Assembly (NCBI GenBank): GCA_947454355.1
Contig: CANGKR010000007.1
Coordinates: forward strand, 1 to 36,972
Direction of reading: 5' to 3'
From: Comamonadaceae bacterium
GTDB taxonomy: Bacteria; Pseudomonadota; Gammaproteobacteria; Burkholderiales; Burkholderiaceae_C
Length of the DNA stretch: 36,972 nucleotides
The notes beneath the pieces are model-generated. The model searched no databases and had not been told where the DNA came from. It was given only the letters and a program-made list of their open reading frames with translations. This document shows positions 1-7,630 of this stretch, piece by piece. Every line of letters begins with the position of its first letter. The first letter of the stretch is position 1. The translations under genes and the position numbers were made by a program.

Positions 1-1
1 A

Positions 2-39
2 GGACTCCATCGCTTTTGTTTCTGTGTTTTGAGGAGTCC
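2..39 (+). promoter_or_regulatory. 5' leader hairpin over the ribosome binding site of the RRM gene
   Basis: The leader has a 7-bp perfect inverted repeat: GGACTCC at 2-8 and GGAGTCC at 33-39. The right arm overlaps the only Shine-Dalgarno-like sequence (GAGGAG, 31-36) ahead of the ATG at 46. Folding would therefore hide the ribosome binding site, as in an RNA thermometer or protein-responsive leader. The arm may extend further left, but the window starts here. The function is inferred; only the complementarity is seen. Confidence 0.5.
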
Positions 40-45
40 CTTTCA

Positions 46-570
46 ATGGGCAAAAAACTTTACGTCGGCAACCTGCCGTACTCGGTTCGTGATGGCGATT
101 TGGAACAGGCTTTCGGCCAGTTCGGTGCCGTGACCAGCGCCAAAGTCATGATGGAGCGCGATACAGGTCGTTCCAAAGGCTTCGGCTTTGTGGAAATGGG
201 CACTGACGAAGAAGCCGCAGCAGCGGTCAACGGCATGAACGGTCAGCCTTTGGGCGGCCGCAGCATCGTCGTGAACGAAGCCCGTCCGATGGAAGATCGT
301 CCTCCACGCAGTGGTGGCTTCGGTGGCGGCGGTCGTCGTGAAGGCGGCGGCGGCGGTTACGGTGGTGGCGGCGGCGGTGGTTACGGCGGCGGTGGCGGCG
401 GTGGCTACGGCGGTGGCGGTGGCGGTGGCGGCGGTCGTCGCGAAGGCGGCGGCGGTGGTGGCGAGAGCGGTTTCCGCAGCCCCTACGGTTCCGGCCCACG
501 TGGCGGTGGCGGCGGCGGTCGTCGTGAAGGCGGCGGTGGCGGTTACGGCGGCGGCGGTAGCAGCTACTGA
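46..570 (+). CDS. Glycine-rich RRM RNA-binding protein
   Basis: Predicted small RNA-binding protein of 174 residues. One RNA recognition motif fills about residues 3-82, with RNP2 (LYVGNL) near the N-terminus and RNP1 (KGFGFVEM) in the middle. The rest is almost pure glycine with interspersed Tyr, Arg and RRE blocks, ending GGGSSY. The ATG at 46 is chosen over an upstream in-frame start at 16 because the RRM begins right after it and GAGGAG lies 9 bases upstream. Bacterial proteins of this design are single-RRM proteins linked to RNA chaperoning and cold response in some lineages; that role is inferred here. A strong terminator follows, so it is probably monocistronic. Confidence 0.9.
   Translation: MGKKLYVGNLPYSVRDGDLEQAFGQFGAVTSAKVMMERDTGRSKGFGFVEMGTDEEAAAAVNGMNGQPLGGRSIVVNEARPMEDRPPRSGGFGGGGRREGGGGGYGGGGGGGYGGGGGGGYGGGGGGGGGRREGGGGGGESGFRSPYGSGPRGGGGGGRREGGGGGYGGGGSSY
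303..567 (+). repeat. GGC/GGT glycine-codon low-complexity repeat
   Basis: The 3' half of the RRM gene is built from runs of GGC and GGT codons broken by TAC (Tyr) and CGTCGTGAA (Arg-Arg-Glu) units. A near-identical GGCGGTCGTCGTGAAGGCGG segment occurs around 329-348 and again around 515-534. Such tracts expand and contract by slippage. The repeat also creates long spurious open frames in the other readings. Confidence 0.85.
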
Positions 571-600
571 TCAGCCCCAAGCCTGAACGCTTGACGCACA

Positions 601-626
601 AAAGCCCTGCAATGCAGGGCTTTTTT
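601..626. terminator. Bidirectional rho-independent terminator
   Basis: The stem GCCCTGC / GCAGGGC has a 3-base loop and is flanked by an A-run on the left and a run of T on the right. It can therefore stop the RRM transcript on the plus strand and the SDR/lptC transcript arriving on the minus strand. Confidence 0.9.
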
Positions 627-635
627 CATGGGCGG

Positions 636-1427
636 TCAGTGAGGCTCGCGGTGCTTGCGCGGTTGGCCTTGCATGATGCGGTCAAACCATGCGTTGGGCA
701 GCAGGCGCAACAATTTGGCCACGACGCCCATTGGCCATGGAATCACGGCATAGGTGCTGCCCGCTTCAATGCACTGGAAAGCACGATCGGCAAAGTCTGA
801 GGCCGACATCAAAAACGGCATGGGGTATTTGTTTTTGCGCGTCAAAGGCGTGGCGATATACCCCGGCGCGATGGTGACCACGCGCACACCCTGAGGCCCA
901 CGCAGTTCCCCACGCAAGCTCTCGCAGTAAGTGATGACCGCGGATTTGCTGGCGCAGTAAGCTGCATGACCTGGCAGGCCGCGGATGCCGGCGACACTGG
1001 CGATACCCACCAGCGTGAAGGGCCCGCCATCGGCCGAGGCTGCTTGCATGGGTCGGATGAAGGGCTGGAATGTGGCTGCCAAGCCCAGCACGTTGGTGCG
1101 CATGACCCGCTCTAAAACGGCCAGATCTTCTCGCTCAGCCGCGTCCATGCCTTGGCTGATGCCTGCATTGGCGATCACCACCTGCGGCAAGCCCCAAGTG
1201 GCCATGCACTCCTCGGCGGCCTGCAGGATGCTGCCGTTGTCGGCCACATCGGCCGCAAAAATGCGAACACGGTCATCGGCGATGCCTTGGGCCTGCACCC
1301 ACTCGGCCATGACGTCTGCGCGGCGAGCAACCAGGGCCAGGCGCCAACCGGCCTGGAGATAACGCCAGGCCAGGGCCTGACCGATGCCGCTGGAGGAGCC
1401 TGTGATGAAAACAAGGGGTGATGTCAT
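636..1427 (-). CDS. SDR family NAD(P)-dependent oxidoreductase
   Basis: A 263-residue classical short-chain dehydrogenase/reductase. The nucleotide-binding motif TGSSSGIG is at residues 9-16, NAG at 87-89, and the catalytic triad is Ser144, Tyr157 and Lys161 (Y-x3-K in AAYCASK). The substrate cannot be read from the sequence. It starts only 4 bases after the lptC stop, with no obvious ribosome binding site, so it is probably the last gene of the kdsD-kdsC-lptC transcript and translationally coupled. It occupies the place where lptA would be expected, but is unrelated to LptA. The C-terminus is basic and short, with no clear membrane anchor. Confidence 0.9.
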   Translation of the reverse strand: MTSPLVFITGSSSGIGQALAWRYLQAGWRLALVARRADVMAEWVQAQGIADDRVRIFAADVADNGSILQAAEECMATWGLPQVVIANAGISQGMDAAEREDLAVLERVMRTNVLGLAATFQPFIRPMQAASADGGPFTLVGIASVAGIRGLPGHAAYCASKSAVITYCESLRGELRGPQGVRVVTIAPGYIATPLTRKNKYPMPFLMSASDFADRAFQCIEAGSTYAVIPWPMGVVAKLLRLLPNAWFDRIMQGQPRKHREPH

Positions 1428-1431
1428 GGGT

Positions 1432-2049
1432 TCAGCGGCGGGCGGGCATGATCACACCCTGAACCCGTCCTTGCAGTTGGTAGATGCCGCTGTCGCCATT
1501 CAAGTCCATGGTGTTGGCGGTGAAGTGGTCTTTGCCCCGAATGAATTCCACGGGCGAATCAGAAATCACACGATGGCTTTGGGTGAAAGCGGTGATTTTG
1601 TCACTGCGCAATTCGGTGGCCTCTGCTCCTTGGACGCGATCGCGGATCACTTGAGCCCGACCGGTCAGGATGATCTCGGGGTCAGGGTGCGTGGACTCGC
1701 CTTCGGCCAGCGCATGGTCGGCGCGGGCCACCATGCGCTGACCCTCGTCATTCATGACATGGATTTGTACGGCATCGATTTCCAACACATCCTTGTCCGG
1801 ATAGTGCCGGGCATGGGCACCTTGAAGCTCACGTGTCAGTCGACCCGAGGCATCGAAGGATTTGACCGAAAAACCATGCAGGTAGTAATCGGGGTCTTTG
1901 CGAATGGCTTTGTTTGCTGTCGGGGTCTGCAGGTCCGGCACGCTGCGCACCAGCCAAAAGGAGCCCAAGGCAAAGAGACTCAACACCAAAGCTGGCAGGT
2001 AGAGTGTGAGCCGGTCAAAGCCAGTGCGCAGCAGGGCAAACAAGGGCAT
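1432..2049 (-). CDS. lptC: LPS export ABC transporter periplasmic protein LptC
   Basis: LptC anchors in the inner membrane and links the LptBFG extractor to the LptA bridge that carries lipopolysaccharide to the outer membrane. The 205-residue product has one N-terminal membrane helix (about residues 16-34) followed by a periplasmic beta-jellyroll region. The stretch from YYLHGFSVKSF through DKDVLEIDAVQI is typical of the family. The gene lies 6 bases after kdsC in the conserved kdsD-kdsC-lptC order. The usual next genes, lptA and lptB, do not follow. Confidence 0.9.
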   Translation of the reverse strand: MPLFALLRTGFDRLTLYLPALVLSLFALGSFWLVRSVPDLQTPTANKAIRKDPDYYLHGFSVKSFDASGRLTRELQGAHARHYPDKDVLEIDAVQIHVMNDEGQRMVARADHALAEGESTHPDPEIILTGRAQVIRDRVQGAEATELRSDKITAFTQSHRVISDSPVEFIRGKDHFTANTMDLNGDSGIYQLQGRVQGVIMPARR

Positions 2050-2055
2050 GGTGGT

Positions 2056-2616
2056 TCAGGATGTTTGCTGCGACAGCAAGCGGGCATAGTGCCCACCGGC
2101 CACCAGCAACAGATCGCAAAATGCGCGGGCCGCGCCCTCACCGCCACGCTGTGCGGTCACATGGTGGGCCATGGCCAAGGCTTGCGCATGGGCGTTGGGT
2201 GGCGCACAGGCAAAGGCGGCGTGTTGCATCACCGGCAAATCGGGCCAATCGTCACCCATGGCGGCCGCTTGTGACCAATCCAGGCCCAAGCGGCGCAAAT
2301 GTTCTTGAGCAGCTGGCAGTTTGTCTTCGGTGCCGAAGGTGGCATGTGTCACGCCCAAGGCAGCGAGGCGTTTGCGCAAAGGCAAAGAATCGCGTCCGGT
2401 GATGACCACCGGCGTGATGCCTGCTTGCATCAGCAATTTGAGGCCGTGGCCATCCAGCGTATTGAAGCGTTTGAGTGTTTCACCATGCTCGGAGAAATAC
2501 AAGCCGCCATCGGTCAGTACGCCGTCTACATCCAAGAATGCGACGCGAATGCCTTGAGCTTGCAGCAGCAACTCGGGCGGGTAATGCAAGGCCGGTTTCA
2601 AATCGGGATGGGTCAT
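2056..2616 (-). CDS. kdsC: 3-deoxy-D-manno-octulosonate 8-phosphate phosphatase KdsC
   Basis: KdsC hydrolyses KDO-8-phosphate to KDO and phosphate in lipopolysaccharide core synthesis. The 186-residue protein is a minimal HAD phosphatase without a cap domain, as usual for KdsC. The nucleophile motif DVDGVLTDG has Asp29 and Asp31, the motif II ITGRDS has Thr73, Lys99 is motif III, and GDDWPD at 121-126 binds magnesium. The C-terminal AHHVTAQRGGEGAARAFCD region matches the family tail that closes over the active site. The gene starts 3 bases after kdsD. Confidence 0.93.
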   Translation of the reverse strand: MTHPDLKPALHYPPELLLQAQGIRVAFLDVDGVLTDGGLYFSEHGETLKRFNTLDGHGLKLLMQAGITPVVITGRDSLPLRKRLAALGVTHATFGTEDKLPAAQEHLRRLGLDWSQAAAMGDDWPDLPVMQHAAFACAPPNAHAQALAMAHHVTAQRGGEGAARAFCDLLLVAGGHYARLLSQQTS

Positions 2617-2619
2617 GGC

Positions 2620-3597
2620 TCAGATGACCTTGGCACGCATCAAGTCGTTGCTATTGAGGGCGCCGCACAGGCAACCGGCTTCATCCACCACCAGCACACT
2701 GGTGATGCGGTGCGCTTCCATCAACTCGGCGGCCACGACAGCCAATTCCGATGGTTGGACCACCCGGGGCTCTGGGTGCATCACATCGCGTGCCCGCAAG
2801 TCGCGCAGGTCGGTACCCTTTTCAATCAAGCGGCGCAGATCGCCGTCGGTGAAGATGCCCACAACCCTGCTTTCGGTATCCACGATGGCTGAAGCTCCCA
2901 GACCTTTGTGGCTCATCTCGCGCATGAGTTCGGTCAAGCTGGCCTCGGGCGAGACCTGTGGCACCTGGTGGCCCGAGCGCATCACATCGCTCACATGCGT
3001 GAGCAGGCGCCGACCCAATGAGCCGCCGGGGTGCGAGCGGGCAAAGTCTTCGGCCTTGAAGCCACGTGCATCGAGCAAAGCCACGGCCAAGGCGTCACCT
3101 AAAGCCAGTTGGGCCGTGGTGCTGGCGGTGGGCGCGAGGTTGAGGGGGCAGGCTTCTTTGTCGACGCTGCTGTCCAAGACCACATCGGCATGTTGCGCGA
3201 GGGTCGATTGCAAACCGCCGGTCATGGCGATCAAGGGCACACCCTGGCGTTTGAGCATGGGCAGGATGGCGACCAACTCGTCGCTCTCGCCACTGTTGGA
3301 GATGGCCAGCACCACGTCAATCGATTTGATCATGCCCAGGTCACCGTGACTGGCTTCACCGGGGTGAACGAACATCGCGGGTGTGCCCGTCGAAGACAAA
3401 GTGGCGGCGATCTTGCGGCCGATGTGACCGCTTTTGCCCATGCCCGTCACGACCACACGGCCTTGCACTTGCAGCATGCGTTGCACCGCTTGCGCAAAGC
3501 GCTCGTCCAGTCGGGACTGGAGGCCCATCAGCGCTTGCGCTTCGATGTCCAGTGTGTCGCGGGCCAACTGGAGGGCCTGAGCTGAATTGAATGCCAT
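2620..3597 (-). CDS. kdsD: Arabinose-5-phosphate isomerase KdsD (KpsF/GutQ family)
   Basis: KdsD converts ribulose-5-phosphate to arabinose-5-phosphate, the first step towards KDO. The 325-residue protein has the family layout: a sugar isomerase (SIS) domain with VTGMGKSGH at about 50-58 and SNSGESDE at 100-107, a LAPTASTT segment, then two CBS domains starting near 202 and 259. It is the first gene of the minus-strand LPS cluster and is divergent from the cation antiporter across about 80 bases. The ATG at 3597 has no clear Shine-Dalgarno sequence, and a promoter-like pair sits almost on top of it. Confidence 0.93.
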   Translation of the reverse strand: MAFNSAQALQLARDTLDIEAQALMGLQSRLDERFAQAVQRMLQVQGRVVVTGMGKSGHIGRKIAATLSSTGTPAMFVHPGEASHGDLGMIKSIDVVLAISNSGESDELVAILPMLKRQGVPLIAMTGGLQSTLAQHADVVLDSSVDKEACPLNLAPTASTTAQLALGDALAVALLDARGFKAEDFARSHPGGSLGRRLLTHVSDVMRSGHQVPQVSPEASLTELMREMSHKGLGASAIVDTESRVVGIFTDGDLRRLIEKGTDLRDLRARDVMHPEPRVVQPSELAVVAAELMEAHRITSVLVVDEAGCLCGALNSNDLMRAKVI

Positions 3598-3605
3598 GCA
3601 CCGAT

Positions 3606-3634
3606 TTTATCGGGCGAAACCCGCGTGTGCGCAA
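3606..3634 (-). promoter_or_regulatory. Candidate kdsD promoter
   Basis: Read on the minus strand, TTGCGC (-35) and GATAAA (-10) are separated by 17 bases. The predicted start site falls only about 2 bases before the kdsD ATG, which would give a leaderless mRNA. The match is moderate and no other signal supports it. Confidence 0.35.
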
Positions 3635-3676
3635 AAGATAACCTTCTCATGCAGGGCTTGTTTGTCCATTGATAAC

Positions 3677-5671
3677 ATGGAAAGCATGAGCTCGCTCGAA
3701 TTGACCTTGATGTATTTGCTGGCTGCCGTGTTGGGTGTGGTGGGCTGCCGCATGCTCAAGTTGCCACCTATGCTGGGTTATTTGCTGGTGGGTGTGTTGA
3801 TCGGCCCCAATGCGTTGGCGCTGGCGCAGAACTCCGAGGGGGTGAAGCACCTGGCGGAGTTTGGCGTGGTCTTCTTGATGTTCGTGATCGGCCTTGAATT
3901 CAATCTGCCCAAATTGCGCTCCATGCGTCAGCATGTGTTCGGGCTGGGTTTGATGCAGGTGGTGTTGACCATCCTCATAGTCACCCTTACGTCCTTGCTG
4001 GCTGCCACCATGGCGCCCAGCCTGTGGCACATGCAATGGCAAACCGCGGTGACCTTATCGGGCGCTTTGGCCATGAGCAGCACGGCCATCATTGTCAAGC
4101 TGATGGCCGATCGACAAGAGTTGTCTTCAGAACATGGCAAGCGGGTGGTGGGCGTGCTGTTGTTTCAGGACTTGGCGGTGGTGCCCTTGCTGGTGCTGAT
4201 CCCTGCATTGAATGCGCCGCCCGAAGCCCTCATGTCAGCGCTGGGGATGGCCGCCATCAAAGCCACCGTGTTGATCACCTTGTTGTTGACCGGTGGGCAG
4301 CGCGTCATGCGTTGGTGGCTTCACATGGTGGCTCAGCGTAAAAGCGAAGAGTTGTTCGTTCTCAACTTGTTGCTGGTCACCTTGGGCCTGGCTTGGCTCA
4401 CCGAATTGGCAGGCTTGAGCTTGGCACTTGGCGCCTTCATCGCAGGCATGCTGATTTCTGAAACCGAATACAAGCACCAGGTGGAGACCGACATCCGCCC
4501 CTTTCACGATGTCTTATTGGGCTTGTTCTTCATCACCATTGGCATGCTGCTGGACTGGCATGTGGTGATCCAGCATTGGCCGATGGTGCTCTTGCTCACC
4601 ACCGTGCCGGTATTGTTCAAGTTGGGCATGGTCACAGCCATAGCGCACGCCAGTGGCGGCGGTTTGGGCACCGCTTTGCGCACCGGCTTGTATTTGGCGC
4701 AGGCCGGTGAGTTCGGCTTTGTCTTGTTGACTTTGGGTGCGCAACACCAACTGGTGCCACCGCAGTGGCTCAACCCGGTGTTGGCCAGCATGGTGCTGTC
4801 GATGTTGGCGGCACCTTTCATGGTGATGCACAGCAACCGCATCGTGATGAAACTGGTGGCCAGCGATTGGCTGCAGCAGTCCATGCAAATGACCCAGATC
4901 GCCCGAAAATCCATCAACGTTCACCGGCATGTGATCATTTGCGGTTATGGACGATGCGGGCAGAACTTGGCGCGGGTGCTGGAGTCCGAAGGCATTCCCT
5001 ACATGGCGCTGGACTTGGACCCGGACCGCGTCCGTCAAGCCGCAGCGGCCGGCGACTCGGTCGTGTTTGGTGATGCAGCGCGACTGCAGTCCCTGATGGC
5101 TGCAGGCCTGGCGCGGGCAAGTGCCGTGGTGGTGACGTATTTGGACGCTGGCGCAGCCCTCAAGGTACTGGGCCATACCCGTGGCCATGCGCCGCAGGTG
5201 CCCGTGATCGTGCGCACCCAGGACGACCACCTGCTCGAACAGTTGCAACAAGCCGGTGCCACCGAGGTGGTGCCTGAAGCCATCGAAGGCTCGCTCATGC
5301 TGGCCACCCATGCCCTGGCCTTGGTGGGTGTGCCCATGCGGCGGGTGATCCGCATCGTGCAGGAGCAGCGCGATGCACGCTACAACATGCTGCGCGGCTA
5401 TTTTCATGGCAGTGACGATGACTCGGTCGACGAGCTGGACCACGAACGTTTGGGCACCGTCAGTTTGCCATTGGCTTCAGTGTGGGCGGGTCAGACCGTG
5501 CACAGACTGGCTTTGCACGCGCAAGGGGTTCGACTGGTCAGCTTGCGACGCGGCAATGGGCGCAGCGTGCCTCTGGCCGATCAAACCCTGCTGCAAGGTG
5601 GTGATACGCTCGTGCTTTCCGGTACCCCCGCCGCCTTGGCTGTGGCCGAAAACACCTTATTACGAGCTTGA
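3677..5671 (+). CDS. CPA2 family cation:proton antiporter (KefB/YbaL-like)
   Basis: A 664-residue membrane antiporter expected to exchange K+ or Na+ for protons. The N-terminal about 390 residues form the Na+/H+ exchanger-type membrane domain with a dozen or so hydrophobic helices. A TrkA-N/RCK domain follows, starting at [12 protein letters not shown] (about residue 417, Rossmann GxGxxG), which would bind NAD(H) or a related ligand. A TrkA-C domain begins near 591. The ATG at 3677 is chosen because the first membrane helix begins soon after it; ATG 3686 is equally possible, and an upstream start would overlap kdsD. It could act in potassium efflux under electrophile stress like KefB/C, but subfamily and ion cannot be fixed. 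apt follows by 2 bases. Confidence 0.88.
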   Translation: MESMSSLELTLMYLLAAVLGVVGCRMLKLPPMLGYLLVGVLIGPNALALAQNSEGVKHLAEFGVVFLMFVIGLEFNLPKLRSMRQHVFGLGLMQVVLTILIVTLTSLLAATMAPSLWHMQWQTAVTLSGALAMSSTAIIVKLMADRQELSSEHGKRVVGVLLFQDLAVVPLLVLIPALNAPPEALMSALGMAAIKATVLITLLLTGGQRVMRWWLHMVAQRKSEELFVLNLLLVTLGLAWLTELAGLSLALGAFIAGMLISETEYKHQVETDIRPFHDVLLGLFFITIGMLLDWHVVIQHWPMVLLLTTVPVLFKLGMVTAIAHASGGGLGTALRTGLYLAQAGEFGFVLLTLGAQHQLVPPQWLNPVLASMVLSMLAAPFMVMHSNRIVMKLVASDWLQQSMQMTQIARKSINVHRHVIICGYGRCGQNLARVLESEGIPYMALDLDPDRVRQAAAAGDSVVFGDAARLQSLMAAGLARASAVVVTYLDAGAALKVLGHTRGHAPQVPVIVRTQDDHLLEQLQQAGATEVVPEAIEGSLMLATHALALVGVPMRRVIRIVQEQRDARYNMLRGYFHGSDDDSVDELDHERLGTVSLPLASVWAGQTVHRLALHAQGVRLVSLRRGNGRSVPLADQTLLQGGDTLVLSGTPAALAVAENTLLRA

Positions 5672-5673
5672 AC

Positions 5674-6228
5674 ATGCACGACATGAAAGTCAACGACTAT
5701 TTGCGCAGCCACATACGCACCGTGCCGGACTGGCCGGCGCCGGGTGTGCAATTTCGTGACATCACGCCATTGCTACAAGACCCGCGAGTCTTTCGTGTCT
5801 TGATCGATGCCTTTGTGCATCGTTACATGGATCCGGCTTTACGCCCCACGGTGGTTGCTGGCCTCGATGCACGCGGTTTCATCTTGGGCTCGGTGGTCGC
5901 CTATGAGCTGGGTTTGGGTTTTGTGCCGATCCGCAAAAAAGGCAAGCTGCCTTTCACCACCGTGGAAGAAACTTACGAACTCGAATACGGCAGCGCCACC
6001 GTGGAGTTGCATACCGACGCGGTCAAAGCTGGCGATCGTGTGTTGTTGATCGACGACCTGATTGCCACAGGCGGCACCATGATGGCTGGCAAAAAGCTGC
6101 TCGAAAAACTGGGTGCCACCGTGACCGAGGGCGCAGCCATTGTTGACTTGCCCGAGCTTGGCGGCTCAAAACGCTTGCAAGACGCGGGCTTGAAACTCTT
6201 CACCTTGGTGGCCTACGACGGCCACTGA
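5674..6228 (+). CDS. apt: Adenine phosphoribosyltransferase
   Basis: Apt salvages adenine by coupling it to PRPP to give AMP. The 184-residue length is typical. The N-terminal [14 protein letters not shown] block is characteristic of the family, and the PRPP-binding loop [14 protein letters not shown] lies at about residues 123-136. The ATG at 5674 comes 2 bases after the antiporter stop, so translation is probably coupled; ATG 5683 is an alternative. It converges on the HAD gene with only 5 bases between the stop codons and no terminator visible. Confidence 0.95.
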   Translation: MHDMKVNDYLRSHIRTVPDWPAPGVQFRDITPLLQDPRVFRVLIDAFVHRYMDPALRPTVVAGLDARGFILGSVVAYELGLGFVPIRKKGKLPFTTVEETYELEYGSATVELHTDAVKAGDRVLLIDDLIATGGTMMAGKKLLEKLGATVTEGAAIVDLPELGGSKRLQDAGLKLFTLVAYDGH

Positions 6229-6233
6229 GGATT

Positions 6234-6950
6234 TCAGCAACCGAGCTGATCGGCCAAACCGTTCAAGTTCGTTGCATGCAGGTCATTGCCTGCTTGGGGC
6301 GAGACATCTTTGGGTTGGTTCGCACCAAATTCCAAGGGCCGCTCGATGTAGGCGGTGCGCAGGCCGCAGGCTCGAGCGCCTGCCAAGTCCTCGTGGTGCG
6401 CGGCCACCAGCATGACTTGCTCAGGGGCCAGGTTGAACACCTTGGCTACCCCCAAGTAGGTGGCCGGGTCCGGCTTGTAAGCATGGAACACTTCGGCGCT
6501 CAGCACACAGTCCCAAGGCAGGCCGGCTCGCTTGGCCATGTTGGTGAGCAAGCCGATGTTGCCGTTCGATAAAGTGGTGATGGTGTATTTGCGCTTTAAA
6601 CGCGTGAGCCCCGCCACACTGTCGGGCCATGCATCGAGGCGGTGCCAGACGCGGTTGAGGTGTTGAAGTTCAGCCTCATTCAAATGCGTCAGGCCAAAGT
6701 CCGGCAGCAAGTTGTCCAGAATCATGCGGTTCAAATCGTCGATCAAGGTCCAGCCCAACTCGCCGCTCATCACCCGCTGCATGGCCGGTTTGTAGCCCGC
6801 CCGCCAGGCCAGGGCAAAAGCATCGCCATCCACTTGGGGGTACAGGGCCTGCATCTCGCGCACGATGCTGCCGTGCCAGTCGACGACGGTGCCGAAAATA
6901 TCAAACGCCAGAACCTGGCAGCTGTCGGGGGCGAATTGAGGTGTGTGCAT
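6234..6950 (-). CDS. Haloacid dehalogenase type II-like hydrolase (HAD superfamily)
   Basis: A 238-residue HAD hydrolase resembling L-2-haloacid dehalogenases. The nucleophile Asp17 is in AFDIFGTVVDWHGS, motif II is TLSNGN with Ser128, motif III Lys159 is in AYKPDP, and the acidic motif is AAHHEDLAGA at about 183-192. Classical 2-haloacid dehalogenases have SSNxWD at that last site, so the present HHED is a variant and true dehalogenase activity is uncertain; a phosphatase-like or unknown substrate is possible. ATG 6950 is preferred because HAD homology starts there, although the frame is open to an ATG at 7019. It is divergent from the cupin gene. Confidence 0.8.
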   Translation of the reverse strand: MHTPQFAPDSCQVLAFDIFGTVVDWHGSIVREMQALYPQVDGDAFALAWRAGYKPAMQRVMSGELGWTLIDDLNRMILDNLLPDFGLTHLNEAELQHLNRVWHRLDAWPDSVAGLTRLKRKYTITTLSNGNIGLLTNMAKRAGLPWDCVLSAEVFHAYKPDPATYLGVAKVFNLAPEQVMLVAAHHEDLAGARACGLRTAYIERPLEFGANQPKDVSPQAGNDLHATNLNGLADQLGC

Positions 6951-7049
6951 AGCGCCATTGTTCCACGCACAGCCTGACGGCCTGTCACCCAAAGAGCAGA
7001 CACGCTGCGCTGTTGCCATTAAGGTGAGAGATTGTTGAATGGAGAGCCC

Positions 7050-7565
7050 ATGAGTGACGCTGACGACCGCCAGCCCTATGCCAAACCACAGCCTTGGGGC
7101 ATGTCCCCTGACATGGTGGTGCCCGATGTCATGACCGATGACGAACGCCTGTGGGCCCCGATTGCCCCGGGTATCTGGTCACGACCCATGCACCTGAATG
7201 TCACGGGTGGGTTTTATGTGCACCTGCTCAAAGTCAAGCGATCAGGCTTGTTGCAACGCCACCGTCATTCAGGCCAGGTGCATGCCTATGTGATTCGCGG
7301 CAAGTGGCTTTACCTGGAGCACAACTGGGTCGCCGAAGAAGGCAGCTATGTGTTCGAGCCGCCTGGCGAAACCCACACCTTGGTGGTGCCAGATGATTGC
7401 CAGGACATGGTCACCCTGTTTACCGTACACGGTGCGTTGATGTACGTCGACACGCAAGGCAATGCCACCAGCTATGACGATGTGTTCACCCGCATCGACA
7501 AATACCGCGCCCACTTTGAAAACGTCGGCTTGGGCGCTGACTATGTGAAGAACTTCATGCGCTGA
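7050..7565 (+). CDS. Cupin protein, 2,4'-dihydroxyacetophenone dioxygenase-like
   Basis: A 171-residue single-domain cupin. Metal ligands are visible as H71-x-H73 in RHRHSGQVHAYVIRG, with a further His78, and His109 in EPPGETHT. This layout resembles bacterial 2,4'-dihydroxyacetophenone dioxygenase, a non-haem iron enzyme that cleaves an aliphatic C-C bond in an aromatic ketone. The precise substrate here is not shown. ATG 7050 is chosen over an upstream TTG because GGAGA is placed 5 bases before it. A terminator follows directly. The divergent neighbour is a HAD dehalogenase-like gene, which hints at breakdown of substituted organic acids, but this is only inference. Confidence 0.75.
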   Translation: MSDADDRQPYAKPQPWGMSPDMVVPDVMTDDERLWAPIAPGIWSRPMHLNVTGGFYVHLLKVKRSGLLQRHRHSGQVHAYVIRGKWLYLEHNWVAEEGSYVFEPPGETHTLVVPDDCQDMVTLFTVHGALMYVDTQGNATSYDDVFTRIDKYRAHFENVGLGADYVKNFMR

Positions 7566-7584
7566 AACTGTGGCATTCGCCCAC

Positions 7585-7612
7585 AAAAAAGGCCTGCATT
7601 GCAGGCCTTTTT
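7585..7612. terminator. Bidirectional rho-independent terminator
   Basis: The stem GGCCTGC / GCAGGCC has a 3-base loop, flanked by six A on the left and five T on the right. It separates the cupin gene (plus) from the end of the liv operon (minus) and can serve both. Confidence 0.92.
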
Positions 7613-7630
7613 GGCGTCAAGGGAGACTGA

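Noticed and set aside
303-567. Tandem repeats resembling a CRISPR array
   Set aside because: The repeats are in-frame glycine codons without unique spacers or flanking cas genes.
227-601. Long open frames in other readings of the glycine repeat (Ala/Val-rich on plus, Arg/His-rich on minus)
   Set aside because: They are by-products of GGC/GGT codon runs and show no domain, while the RRM frame is clearly coding.
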